Below, one piece after another: positions 8,622 to 15,592 of a stretch of DNA of 64,000 bases. Numbering within the stretch: position 1 is the first letter of the stretch; the number at the start of each line of letters is the position of its first letter. Source of the stretch: Flavobacterium sp. MK4S-17 (GTDB lineage Bacteria; Bacteroidota; Bacteroidia; Flavobacteriales; Flavobacteriaceae); assembly GCF_009848495.1 (NCBI RefSeq), contig NZ_WWEP01000001.1, positions 215,916-279,915 of the forward strand, written 5' to 3'. The notes beneath the pieces were generated by a model, which was not told the origin of the DNA, did no database searches, and saw nothing but the letters and a program-made list of their open reading frames with translations. The translations under genes and the position numbers were made by a program.

Positions 8622-9695
8622 ATGAAAAAGCACAATTTCAGTGCAGGCCCATCAATCCTGCCACAGGAAGTATTTGAAAAAGCATCACAGGCTGTTCTTG
8701 ATTTTAATAATTCAGGATTGTCCATATTAGAAATTTCGCACCGCAGTAAGGATTTTGTTGCTGTTATGGAGGAAGCCCGCATACTTGCGCTTGAACTTTT
8801 AGGGTTACAAGGCAAAGGTTACCAGGCATTATTCCTTTCGGGTGGGGCAAGCCTTGAGTTTGTAAGGGTTCCTTATAATTTACTTACGGAAAACGGTAAA
8901 GCGGCTTATCTTGACACCGGCACATGGGCTGCAGGAGCCATTAAGGAAGCAAAACGCTTTGGCGAAACCAATGTTATAGCTTCATCTAAAGCTGATAATT
9001 ATACCTATATACCAAAGGATTACAGCATTCCCGCAAATGCCGATTATTTTCACTGCACCAGCAACAACACTATTTTTGGTACGCAGATGCACTCTTTTCC
9101 TGAAACAGATGTGCCTGTTGTGTGCGACATGAGTTCTGATATATTTTCAAGGGAGCTTGATTTTTCAAAATTCAGCCTTATATATGCGGGCGCACAAAAA
9201 AACATGGGGCCTGCGGGTACCACATTGGTAGTAGTAAAAGAAGACATACTGGGGAAAACAGGACGTGAAATTCCGGGCATACTGGATTATGCCCAGCATA
9301 TAGCAAAAGAAAGCATGTATAACACACCGCCTGTGTTTGCTGTATATACTTCCCTGCTTACATTGCAATGGCTTAAAAATAAAGGCGGCATAGCTGCAAT
9401 GGAAAAGCTTAATGATAAAAAGGCAGCACTGCTTTATAATGAAATAGACCGAAACCCGTTGTTTACAGGTACAGCACATACGGAAGACCGCTCTAAAATG
9501 AATGTTACCTTCCTTTTAAAAGATGAAGCCCATACAGAGCAGTTTGACAGATTATGGAAAGAAGCAGGGATAAGCGGCTTAAACGGGCACCGTTCTGTTG
9601 GCGGGTACCGTGCTTCCATATATAATGCGATGCCGGTTGAAAGTGTTCAACTGCTCGTAGATATAATGCAGGAATTTGAGAAAAAAGTATTGTAA
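8622..9695 (+). CDS. serC: Phosphoserine aminotransferase
   Basis: 357 aa from the ATG at 8622 (MKKHNFSAGPSILP, the standard start; the frame is open a few codons further up). It converts 3-phosphohydroxypyruvate and glutamate to phosphoserine and 2-oxoglutarate. Visible are FSAGPSILP, LFLSGGASLEF, TGTWAAGAIKEA, the PLP lysine in YAGAQKNMGPAGTT (about residue 193) and the C-terminal GHRSVGGYRASIYNAMP. A 16-base gap separates it from serA, so the two form a serine-biosynthesis unit. Confidence 0.96.
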   Translation: MKKHNFSAGPSILPQEVFEKASQAVLDFNNSGLSILEISHRSKDFVAVMEEARILALELLGLQGKGYQALFLSGGASLEFVRVPYNLLTENGKAAYLDTGTWAAGAIKEAKRFGETNVIASSKADNYTYIPKDYSIPANADYFHCTSNNTIFGTQMHSFPETDVPVVCDMSSDIFSRELDFSKFSLIYAGAQKNMGPAGTTLVVVKEDILGKTGREIPGILDYAQHIAKESMYNTPPVFAVYTSLLTLQWLKNKGGIAAMEKLNDKKAALLYNEIDRNPLFTGTAHTEDRSKMNVTFLLKDEAHTEQFDRLWKEAGISGLNGHRSVGGYRASIYNAMPVESVQLLVDIMQEFEKKVL

Positions 9696-9711
9696 ACTAT
9701 AATTTATTAAA

Positions 9712-10674
9712 ATGAAAGTATTAGCAAACGATGGTATTTCCCAAAGCGGAATTAAGGCACTGGAAAATGGTGGCTTTGAGGTAATCACTACCAAAGTGGC
9801 TCAGGAGCAGGTTGAAAATTATATCAATAAAAATAATATAAGTGTGCTCCTTGTACGTAGTGCAACCAAAGTGCGCAAAGATATTATAGACAATTGCCCG
9901 GGTTTAAAAATAATTGGACGTGGCGGTGTAGGTATGGATAATATAGATGTGGAATATGCACGTGAAAAAGGCATACATGTTATAAACACGCCCGCCTCAT
10001 CTTCAGATTCTGTTGCTGAGCTTGTTTTTGCCCACTTATTTACTGGGGCCCGATTCCTGCATGATGCCAACCGCAATATGCCCCTGGAAGGCGACAGTAA
10101 ATTTGACAGCCTGAAAAAAGCATACGCCAACGGCATAGAACTTCGTGGAAAAACAATTGGTATTATAGGTTTTGGTAAGATAGGTAAATCTGTAGCCCGT
10201 ATAGCACTTGGGCTTGGCATGCGTGTTATCGCCTCCGACAAATTTGTAGGCAATGCAGAAATAAGGGTTGATTTTTATAACGACCAGTTTATTAACGTAG
10301 AGATACAAACAGAGCCTATTGAAGATATATTTAAGCATGCAGATTTTATCACCCTTCATGTTCCTGCACAGGACGGCTATGTTATAGGCAGGGAAGAACT
10401 CCAGGCAATGAAAGACGGTGTAGGCATTGTTAATGCTGCCCGAGGCGGTATTATAGATGAAGTTGCGCTTATTGAAGCGCTGGACTCAGGAAAGGTAGCT
10501 TTTGCCGGGCTTGATGTTTTTGAAGAGGAACCAAAGCCTGCCATACAGGTTTTAATGCATCCTAAAATATCTTTAACCCCTCACATAGGTGCTGCCACCC
10601 TTGAGGCACAGGACAGGATTGGGACAGAGCTTGCAGAACAGATAATCAGCATATTGAAAACAGAGAACGCATAG
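9712..10674 (+). CDS. serA: D-3-phosphoglycerate dehydrogenase (short form)
   Basis: 320 aa D-2-hydroxyacid dehydrogenase, catalysing the first step of serine synthesis from 3-phosphoglycerate with NAD+. Visible are the N-terminal substrate part (VRSATKVRKD, GRGGVGMDNID), the Rossmann loop GIIGFGKIGKSVAR (about residue 147), the catalytic Arg in NAARGGIIDE, the Glu in FEEEP and the His in LTPHIGAAT. No C-terminal ACT domain, so feedback inhibition by serine through that domain is absent. Position right after serC supports the role over other 2-hydroxyacid dehydrogenases. A terminator follows. Confidence 0.92.
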   Translation: MKVLANDGISQSGIKALENGGFEVITTKVAQEQVENYINKNNISVLLVRSATKVRKDIIDNCPGLKIIGRGGVGMDNIDVEYAREKGIHVINTPASSSDSVAELVFAHLFTGARFLHDANRNMPLEGDSKFDSLKKAYANGIELRGKTIGIIGFGKIGKSVARIALGLGMRVIASDKFVGNAEIRVDFYNDQFINVEIQTEPIEDIFKHADFITLHVPAQDGYVIGREELQAMKDGVGIVNAARGGIIDEVALIEALDSGKVAFAGLDVFEEEPKPAIQVLMHPKISLTPHIGAATLEAQDRIGTELAEQIISILKTENA

Positions 10675-10700
10675 TTTAATACACCGTTAAATACAACAAA

Positions 10701-10727
10701 AAGCACCTGTAGGTGCTTTTTTATTTT
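10701..10727 (+). terminator. Terminator after serA
   Basis: AAGCACCT (10701-10708) / AGGTGCTT (10711-10718) followed by a T run. Confidence 0.8.
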
Positions 10728-10752
10728 TAACTTAACAGCTAAAATTCATGCT

Positions 10753-11196
10753 ATGAAAAAATTTATATTGGCTATATGTATCTCATTCCTTGTTGTACTT
10801 GCCTGCAACACCCAGAAACAACTACCGCAAAGCGGCAGTCAAACTTCTACTGACACTAACACCGTTGCTAATGATACAGTTCGCATTGCCAACGATGAAC
10901 TGGAATATGAAGTTATAATAATAGATCCCGGATTTACCGGATGGCTGGCCTCAAGGGCAAGGCCGAGGGGTTATTATTCCCAGGCCTATTTTGAAACTAA
11001 AAACCGTATATGGATAAACGAATGGAATTCACGTGTTATACAGCCCCAACGCTATGGTGACCTTTACCAGATGCGGATTGACTATGACCCTTCTATTGAT
11101 TATGGTTATGAGGTAAATTACCTTATTTATAATTATCTTGTATATTTTCAATTAACCAACAGGCAAAAGCTTGGCGGTGTTGTGCCACAAAATTAA
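10753..11196 (+). CDS. DUF6146 family lipoprotein
   Basis: 147 aa. The N-terminus is a lipoprotein signal with lipobox LVVLAC (Cys at about residue 18). The mature part has a Ser/Thr-rich linker and then a conserved-looking domain with IIDPGFTGWLASRARPRGYY, TKNRIWINEWNSRV and a Tyr-rich DYGYEVNYLIYNYLVYF. This matches the small family I know as DUF6146, which in flavobacteria usually follows serA. Function unknown; probably an outer- or inner-membrane-anchored periplasmic protein. Confidence 0.72.
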   Translation: MKKFILAICISFLVVLACNTQKQLPQSGSQTSTDTNTVANDTVRIANDELEYEVIIIDPGFTGWLASRARPRGYYSQAYFETKNRIWINEWNSRVIQPQRYGDLYQMRIDYDPSIDYGYEVNYLIYNYLVYFQLTNRQKLGGVVPQN

Positions 11197-11209
11197 AGCA
11201 GTATATTTG
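11179..11209 (+). promoter_or_regulatory. Promoter for the DUF6787 gene
   Basis: GTTG (11179-11182, three of four bases of TTTG), 19-base spacer, then TATATTTG (11202-11209), exact -7 match. It overlaps the end of the previous gene and lies 16 bases before the ATG at 11226. Confidence 0.55.
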
Positions 11210-11225
11210 CGGTATTACTGTAGGC

Positions 11226-11531
11226 ATGGAAAAATTAAAGAAACGCTGGGGAATTACAAGCAACTTTCAACTTGTTGTTATATTTATAGTTTTTGCCGTA
11301 ACCGGTTCTACTTCAGCCTACCTTTCCAAGCCGGTACTTGCATGGATGGGCGTTACTAAAGAAACCCTGCCGCTTTGGGTTTATGCGCCATTATATATAA
11401 TTTTGATATTCCCTATTTACCAGGTACTGCTTGTTTTTTTTGGCTTTATATCAGGGCAGTTTAAATTCTTCTGGGCATTTGAAAAGCGTATGCTTAAAAT
11501 GGTAGGATTGGGCTTTCTTTTTAAATCATAA
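11226..11531 (+). CDS. Small membrane protein, DUF6787 family
   Basis: 101 aa with two hydrophobic segments (about residues 15-38 and 55-75) and basic ends. It starts MEKLKKRWGITSNFQLVVIF and ends in a basic, aromatic tail (FFWAFEKRMLKMVGLGFLFK). I associate this sequence with DUF6787, a flavobacterial family of unknown role; the assignment is from memory. It follows the DUF6146 gene but has its own promoter-like box. Confidence 0.65.
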   Translation: MEKLKKRWGITSNFQLVVIFIVFAVTGSTSAYLSKPVLAWMGVTKETLPLWVYAPLYIILIFPIYQVLLVFFGFISGQFKFFWAFEKRMLKMVGLGFLFKS

Positions 11532-11570
11532 AAAAAAGAACTCCTGACACGTAGTCAAAAGTTCTTCTTC
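11531..11570. terminator. Probable bidirectional terminator
   Basis: Interrupted hairpin: AAGAACT (11536-11542) / AGTTCTT (11560-11566) with inner TGAC / GTCA arms, flanked by an A run and a T-rich tail, between convergent genes. Confidence 0.5.
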
Positions 11571-11586
11571 TTATCAATACTGGTTA

Positions 11587-12252
11587 TTACTGCTTTAGCT
11601 TAGACTTATAATTTTTTTTAAGTTTTTCAAGTTTCGGTGTTATTACTGCTGCACAATAAGGCTGGTTAGGGTTTTGCGCGTAATAGTCCTGATGATAATC
11701 TTCGGCAGGATAAAATGTTGAAGCCTTTGTTACTTTGGTAACTATTTTTCGTTCATAAATGTTCTGGTCAGTAAGTAATTTAATAAAATTCTCAGCCGCA
11801 GCTTTTTGGCCTTCAGTAGTATAAAAAATCTCACTCCTGTATTGTGTACCTACGTCTGCCCCCTGCCTGTTAAGCGTAGTAGGGTCATGTGTGGCAAAAA
11901 ATATCTCCAGCAGGTCTTCATAGGCTACCTCCTCCGGGTTAAAGGTTATTTTAATGGCTTCGGCATGGCCTGTATAACCACTGCAAACTTCCTTATAAGT
12001 AGGGTTTTCGGTCTTCCCCCCTATATATCCTGAAACTACCTTTTCAACACCTTTAAGGTCAGTAAAAAAAGCTTCTGTACACCAAAAGCATCCGCCTGCA
12101 AAAATAGCGGTTTCTGTTTTTCTGTTATCCATAGTTGTTTGTCCTTCTTTATTTGCCTGTAAATTTTCACTTGCCGTTATACCCTGCCCTTTATTTTTAG
12201 ACTGGCAGGAAACCGACACAATAGCAAGGGCAATTGTTATAAACTTTTTCAT
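11587..12252 (-). CDS. msrA: Peptide-methionine (S)-S-oxide reductase, lipoprotein form
   Basis: 221 aa. An N-terminal lipoprotein signal (MKKFITIALAIVSVSCQS, Cys at about residue 16) puts this MsrA outside the cytoplasm. After a low-complexity linker comes the catalytic domain: AIFAGGCFWCTEAFF with the nucleophilic Cys, GGKTENPTYKEVCSGYTGHAEA, then TTLNRQGADVGTQYRSEIFY. It reduces methionine S-sulfoxide in envelope proteins. MsrB is not fused and not adjacent. The 127-base region upstream has no exact -7 box on this strand. Confidence 0.94.
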   Translation of the reverse strand: MKKFITIALAIVSVSCQSKNKGQGITASENLQANKEGQTTMDNRKTETAIFAGGCFWCTEAFFTDLKGVEKVVSGYIGGKTENPTYKEVCSGYTGHAEAIKITFNPEEVAYEDLLEIFFATHDPTTLNRQGADVGTQYRSEIFYTTEGQKAAAENFIKLLTDQNIYERKIVTKVTKASTFYPAEDYHQDYYAQNPNQPYCAAVITPKLEKLKKNYKSKLKQ

Positions 12253-12379
12253 ATAAATTTAAAATTAATCATCGTTACGCCAAAAAGGCAACAGTTAACT
12301 AAACTTTACAATATTTATATACGAAATATTGTGCCAAAAAACATTTACTATTTTTTAAATTGTTCGTTTCTTTGTAAAA

Positions 12380-13048
12380 ATGCAATACATGATACAGGCA
12401 AAAAACATACATAAATATTATGATAAGCTCCACGTTTTAAAAGGGGTTGACCTGCATATAAAAAAAGGTGAAATAGTTTCTGTAGTGGGTGCATCGGGTG
12501 CCGGCAAAACAACGCTATTGCAGATATTGGGAACATTGGACAACCCTGCTGCTGAAAGCGGCACATCGCTTACAATAAACAATACTGATATACTAAACCT
12601 GAAGGATAAGGCATTATCAGCCTTCCGTAACAAGGAACTGGGATTTATTTTTCAGTTTCACCAGTTACTGCCTGAATTTACAGCACTTGAAAATGTATGC
12701 ATACCAGCTTTTATTGCAGGCAAATCCAAACAGGAAACTGAAAAAGAAGCGGAAAGGCTATTGGATTACCTGGGTTTGGCACAAAGGGCAAGCCATAAAC
12801 CGGGAGAGCTTTCCGGGGGCGAACAGCAGCGTGTAGCCGTAGCCAGGGCACTTATAAACAATCCTGCCGTAATATTTGCCGACGAACCATCAGGCAACCT
12901 TGATACTGCTTCAGCCGAAAACCTGCACAAGCTGTTTTTCAGGCTAAGGGATGAAATGGGGCAGACTTTTGTAATTGTAACCCATAATACAGAGCTTGCC
13001 GATATGGCCGACAGGAAACTGGTAATGAGTGACGGGCGCATAATGTAA
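12380..13048 (+). CDS. lolD: ABC transporter ATP-binding protein, LolD type
   Basis: 222 aa ABC ATPase. Walker [11 protein letters not shown] (about residues 37-46), Q-loop [18 protein letters not shown], signature [15 protein letters not shown], Walker [14 protein letters not shown] and the switch His in IVTHNTELA. The [14 protein letters not shown] segment is typical of LolD, the ATPase that powers release of outer-membrane lipoproteins with LolC/E; FtsE and MacB are relatives. No permease gene lies next to it. ATG at 12380 is used; 12389 (MIQAKNI) is also possible. Confidence 0.82.
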   Translation: MQYMIQAKNIHKYYDKLHVLKGVDLHIKKGEIVSVVGASGAGKTTLLQILGTLDNPAAESGTSLTINNTDILNLKDKALSAFRNKELGFIFQFHQLLPEFTALENVCIPAFIAGKSKQETEKEAERLLDYLGLAQRASHKPGELSGGEQQRVAVARALINNPAVIFADEPSGNLDTASAENLHKLFFRLRDEMGQTFVIVTHNTELADMADRKLVMSDGRIM

Positions 13049-13052
13049 AGCC

Positions 13053-14675
13053 ATGGCAATTGTACTGGCATACTGGCTTTTTCTCTTTTTCCTTACGCTC
13101 CCCTATGGTATATTATCTGCAGGGATTTTAAAGCTGGAAATTAAAAATGCTTTGTTATTTCCCGTTTTAGGAATGTTTTTTCTTGCGGTGACATATTCTA
13201 TAATTGCTTTTTTCTTTCCCCTGAATACTATTGTATTTATTATTACGTGTGTTTTTGCTTCTACACTTTATTTTTTACAAAACAGCAAATTAAAAGCTGC
13301 AATAGGAGCTTTAAAAAAATCATTATTTACACTAACAGCAACTACAAAATTTATAATTCTAATAGTGCTGGCAGCAGTATCTTTAAAATTTTCACTACCA
13401 CCTCAACTAATTGATAATTATAGTTATTATATACAGTCAATTAAATGGATAAATGAATATGGATTTGTAAAAGGCCTGGCTAATTTACATTTGTTTTTTG
13501 GACAGGCTTCACCCTGGCATGTTTTACAGGCAGGTCTCAATTTCAGTTTTTTAACCAACAGGATAAATGATATTAACGGCTTTATCTTTATATTGGGAAT
13601 ACTGTATTATTTTACCGAGTCAGTTAAAAATAAAAATTCATGGATTGGTTTTATGCCGTTTTTCAGCTTATTATTTTTTCCATTTCTTGACGCTCCTTCA
13701 CCTGATTTGCCTTTGCTTGTACTTACCCCCATAATCCTGCATTTATTTTTAAAGGAAAATTATAAGGTTTCCTATATACTTTTTCTTTTCATCGCCTTTG
13801 TAAAAATAACTATAGCACCGCTGGGAGTTATCTTCTTGATACTTTTTTTAAAAAACAGAAACAACATCTTACTTTTTACATCAGGCTTTATAATAACGGG
13901 CTCAATATGGATAATTAAAAATATAATAATTACCGGGTATCCAATATTCCCATTAACTATCCTATCAGTAAATACTGACTGGAAAATACCGCAGGAAATA
14001 ATTACATCAATAGGCAGTATTTCCAACAGTTTTGTATATAATGCCCCGGTTAATGCAAGCTGGACACAAAAAATAACAAACTGGTTTTTAGTTCCCGGTA
14101 TAGACGGTTTTTTTAATAAAACAGCCGTTATACTTTTTATTATAATGCCTTGTATTGGCATATTTAGGAAAAATAAAAACCTAATGCTTATTTATACAGC
14201 ATTACTTTTTCAGTTTGTCCTATTGCTTTTAACTTCTCCGCAATTCCGCTTTTTCCTGCCCGCAATTTTATTTTTTTCAGCTTATATATTGCATGTAATA
14301 TTTAGCGGTGCTTTATTAAAGTACAGAGATATAACAATAACATTAGGGAGTATAGGCTGTATTTTTGCCTTTACAGGTTTATTACCTGAAAATAATATCA
14401 TTAAAAACAGTAACCAATTTAGTTTAAGTTATCTGTTGGTACCCGAAAAAAACAATGGTAATGAAAAGATAAATTATACTAAAACCGCTACAGGCAACCT
14501 TAACTACTATTCACCTGAAAAAGATTTTATTTATTATACGGGAAACGGCCCCTTGCCCTGCCTTAATAAAAAGCAGTTAGATTATATTAAACAGAAAACA
14601 GGTTATATACCGCAACTGCGTAATGAAAAAACCGATGCTCCATTAAGCGGAGGATTTATTTCTGTAAAAAAGTAA
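13053..14675 (+). CDS. Polytopic membrane protein, possibly GT-C-like (LIC_10190 type)
   Basis: 540 aa, about a dozen hydrophobic segments from the first residues to about residue 430, then a soluble tail of about 100 residues ending in a Tyr-rich, Asn/Lys-rich stretch. The loop NYSYYIQSIKWINEYG followed by NLHLFFGQASPWHVLQAG resembles membrane proteins grouped as LIC_10190 family, which look like GT-C glycosyltransferases. I cannot point to a catalytic DxD. It begins 4 bases after the ABC ATPase gene, so the two are probably co-transcribed, but is unlikely to be its permease. Confidence 0.6.
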   Translation: MAIVLAYWLFLFFLTLPYGILSAGILKLEIKNALLFPVLGMFFLAVTYSIIAFFFPLNTIVFIITCVFASTLYFLQNSKLKAAIGALKKSLFTLTATTKFIILIVLAAVSLKFSLPPQLIDNYSYYIQSIKWINEYGFVKGLANLHLFFGQASPWHVLQAGLNFSFLTNRINDINGFIFILGILYYFTESVKNKNSWIGFMPFFSLLFFPFLDAPSPDLPLLVLTPIILHLFLKENYKVSYILFLFIAFVKITIAPLGVIFLILFLKNRNNILLFTSGFIITGSIWIIKNIIITGYPIFPLTILSVNTDWKIPQEIITSIGSISNSFVYNAPVNASWTQKITNWFLVPGIDGFFNKTAVILFIIMPCIGIFRKNKNLMLIYTALLFQFVLLLLTSPQFRFFLPAILFFSAYILHVIFSGALLKYRDITITLGSIGCIFAFTGLLPENNIIKNSNQFSLSYLLVPEKNNGNEKINYTKTATGNLNYYSPEKDFIYYTGNGPLPCLNKKQLDYIKQKTGYIPQLRNEKTDAPLSGGFISVKK

Positions 14676-14682
14676 ACAACAG

Positions 14683-14690
14683 TATCTTTG
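14683..14690 (+). promoter_or_regulatory. -7 box directly before the TIGR02757 gene
   Basis: TATCTTTG, exact TAnnTTTG match, one base before the ATG at 14692. A transcript from it would start at or inside the first codons, pointing to a leaderless mRNA or a start at 14695 or 14701. Confidence 0.45.
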
Positions 14691-14691
14691 C

Positions 14692-15465
14692 ATGATGAAA
14701 ATGAATAATGAAGAACTGAAGTCCTTTCTTGACGATAAGGTACTGCAATACAACAACCCAAATTTTATTGAAACCGACCCCATACAAATACCGCATCTCT
14801 TTAAAGTAAAAGAAGATATTGAAATAGCAGGCTTCCTGGCTGCCACTATTGCCTGGGGCAACAGGAAAATGATAATAAACAATGCCAAAAAAATGGTTGC
14901 CTTAATGGGTAATAGCCCGTACGACTTTATAATGTTTCACCATGAAGATGACCTTGAGAAATTAGAAGGTTTTGTACACCGCACATTTAATGCCGATGAT
15001 TTCAGGACATTTATAAAAGCACTGAGAAACATTTATACAAAGCATGAAGGGCTTGAAGGTATATTTACCTTGCATAAAGGGGAAAATTCCTTACAGGGCG
15101 GGATAAGCCGTTTTAAAAGTATATTTTTTGAAATTGAGCACCTTCAGCGAAGCCGGAAGCATATTTCTGATCCTTTAACGGGTTCTGCAGCAAAAAGAAT
15201 AAATATGTTTTTAAGGTGGATGGTGCGCCGGGATAATGTGGGAGTTGATTTTGGTATATGGAAAAACATTACGCCCTCGCTCCTCTCCTGCCCGCTTGAT
15301 GTTCATTCCGGAAACGTTGCCCGAAAGCTCGGGCTTTTAACCCGTAAACAAAATGATGCCAGGGCATTGCAGGAACTCGATGAGCAACTGCGCCTACTGG
15401 ATAAAAATGACCCGGTAAAATATGACTTTGCCTTATTCGGGTTGGGTGTATTTGAAGGTTTTTAA
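14692..15465 (+). CDS. TIGR02757 family protein
   Basis: 257 aa soluble alpha-helical protein. Matches the conserved TIGR02757 family by TDPIQIPHLFKVKEDIEIAGFLAATIAWGNRKMI near the N-terminus and by the central LRWMVRRDNVGVDFGIW and the LDVHSGNVARKLGLL segment. The helix-hairpin-helix-like layout has led to suggestions of a DNA-glycosylase-like fold, which is not shown here. Three in-frame ATGs (14692, 14695, 14701) compete as the start; the -7 box at 14683 favours a later one. Confidence 0.85.
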   Translation: MMKMNNEELKSFLDDKVLQYNNPNFIETDPIQIPHLFKVKEDIEIAGFLAATIAWGNRKMIINNAKKMVALMGNSPYDFIMFHHEDDLEKLEGFVHRTFNADDFRTFIKALRNIYTKHEGLEGIFTLHKGENSLQGGISRFKSIFFEIEHLQRSRKHISDPLTGSAAKRINMFLRWMVRRDNVGVDFGIWKNITPSLLSCPLDVHSGNVARKLGLLTRKQNDARALQELDEQLRLLDKNDPVKYDFALFGLGVFEGF

Positions 15466-15471
15466 AATAAA

Positions 15472-15587
15472 AAAGAGTGGTTTCAAAAGTGCTAAAGCAT
15501 TTTGTCATTCTGACGACAAGGGGAATCTAAACAAGTTATTTAAGATTCTTCACTTCATTCAGAATGACATTTTTGAAACCACTCTTT
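15472..15587. repeat. Nested inverted-repeat element (MITE- or REP-like)
   Basis: Outer perfect 17-bp inverted repeat AAAGAGTGGTTTCAAAA (15472-15488) / its complement (15571-15587). Inner perfect 11-bp repeat TGTCATTCTGA (15503-15513) / TCAGAATGACA (15559-15569), and an innermost GAATCT / AGATTC (15523-15528, 15543-15548). The inner motif resembles the TGTCATTCTGA... intergenic palindromes common in Bacteroidota. It fills the gap between two convergent genes and can act as a bidirectional terminator. Confidence 0.75.
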
Positions 15588-15592
15588 ATTTT

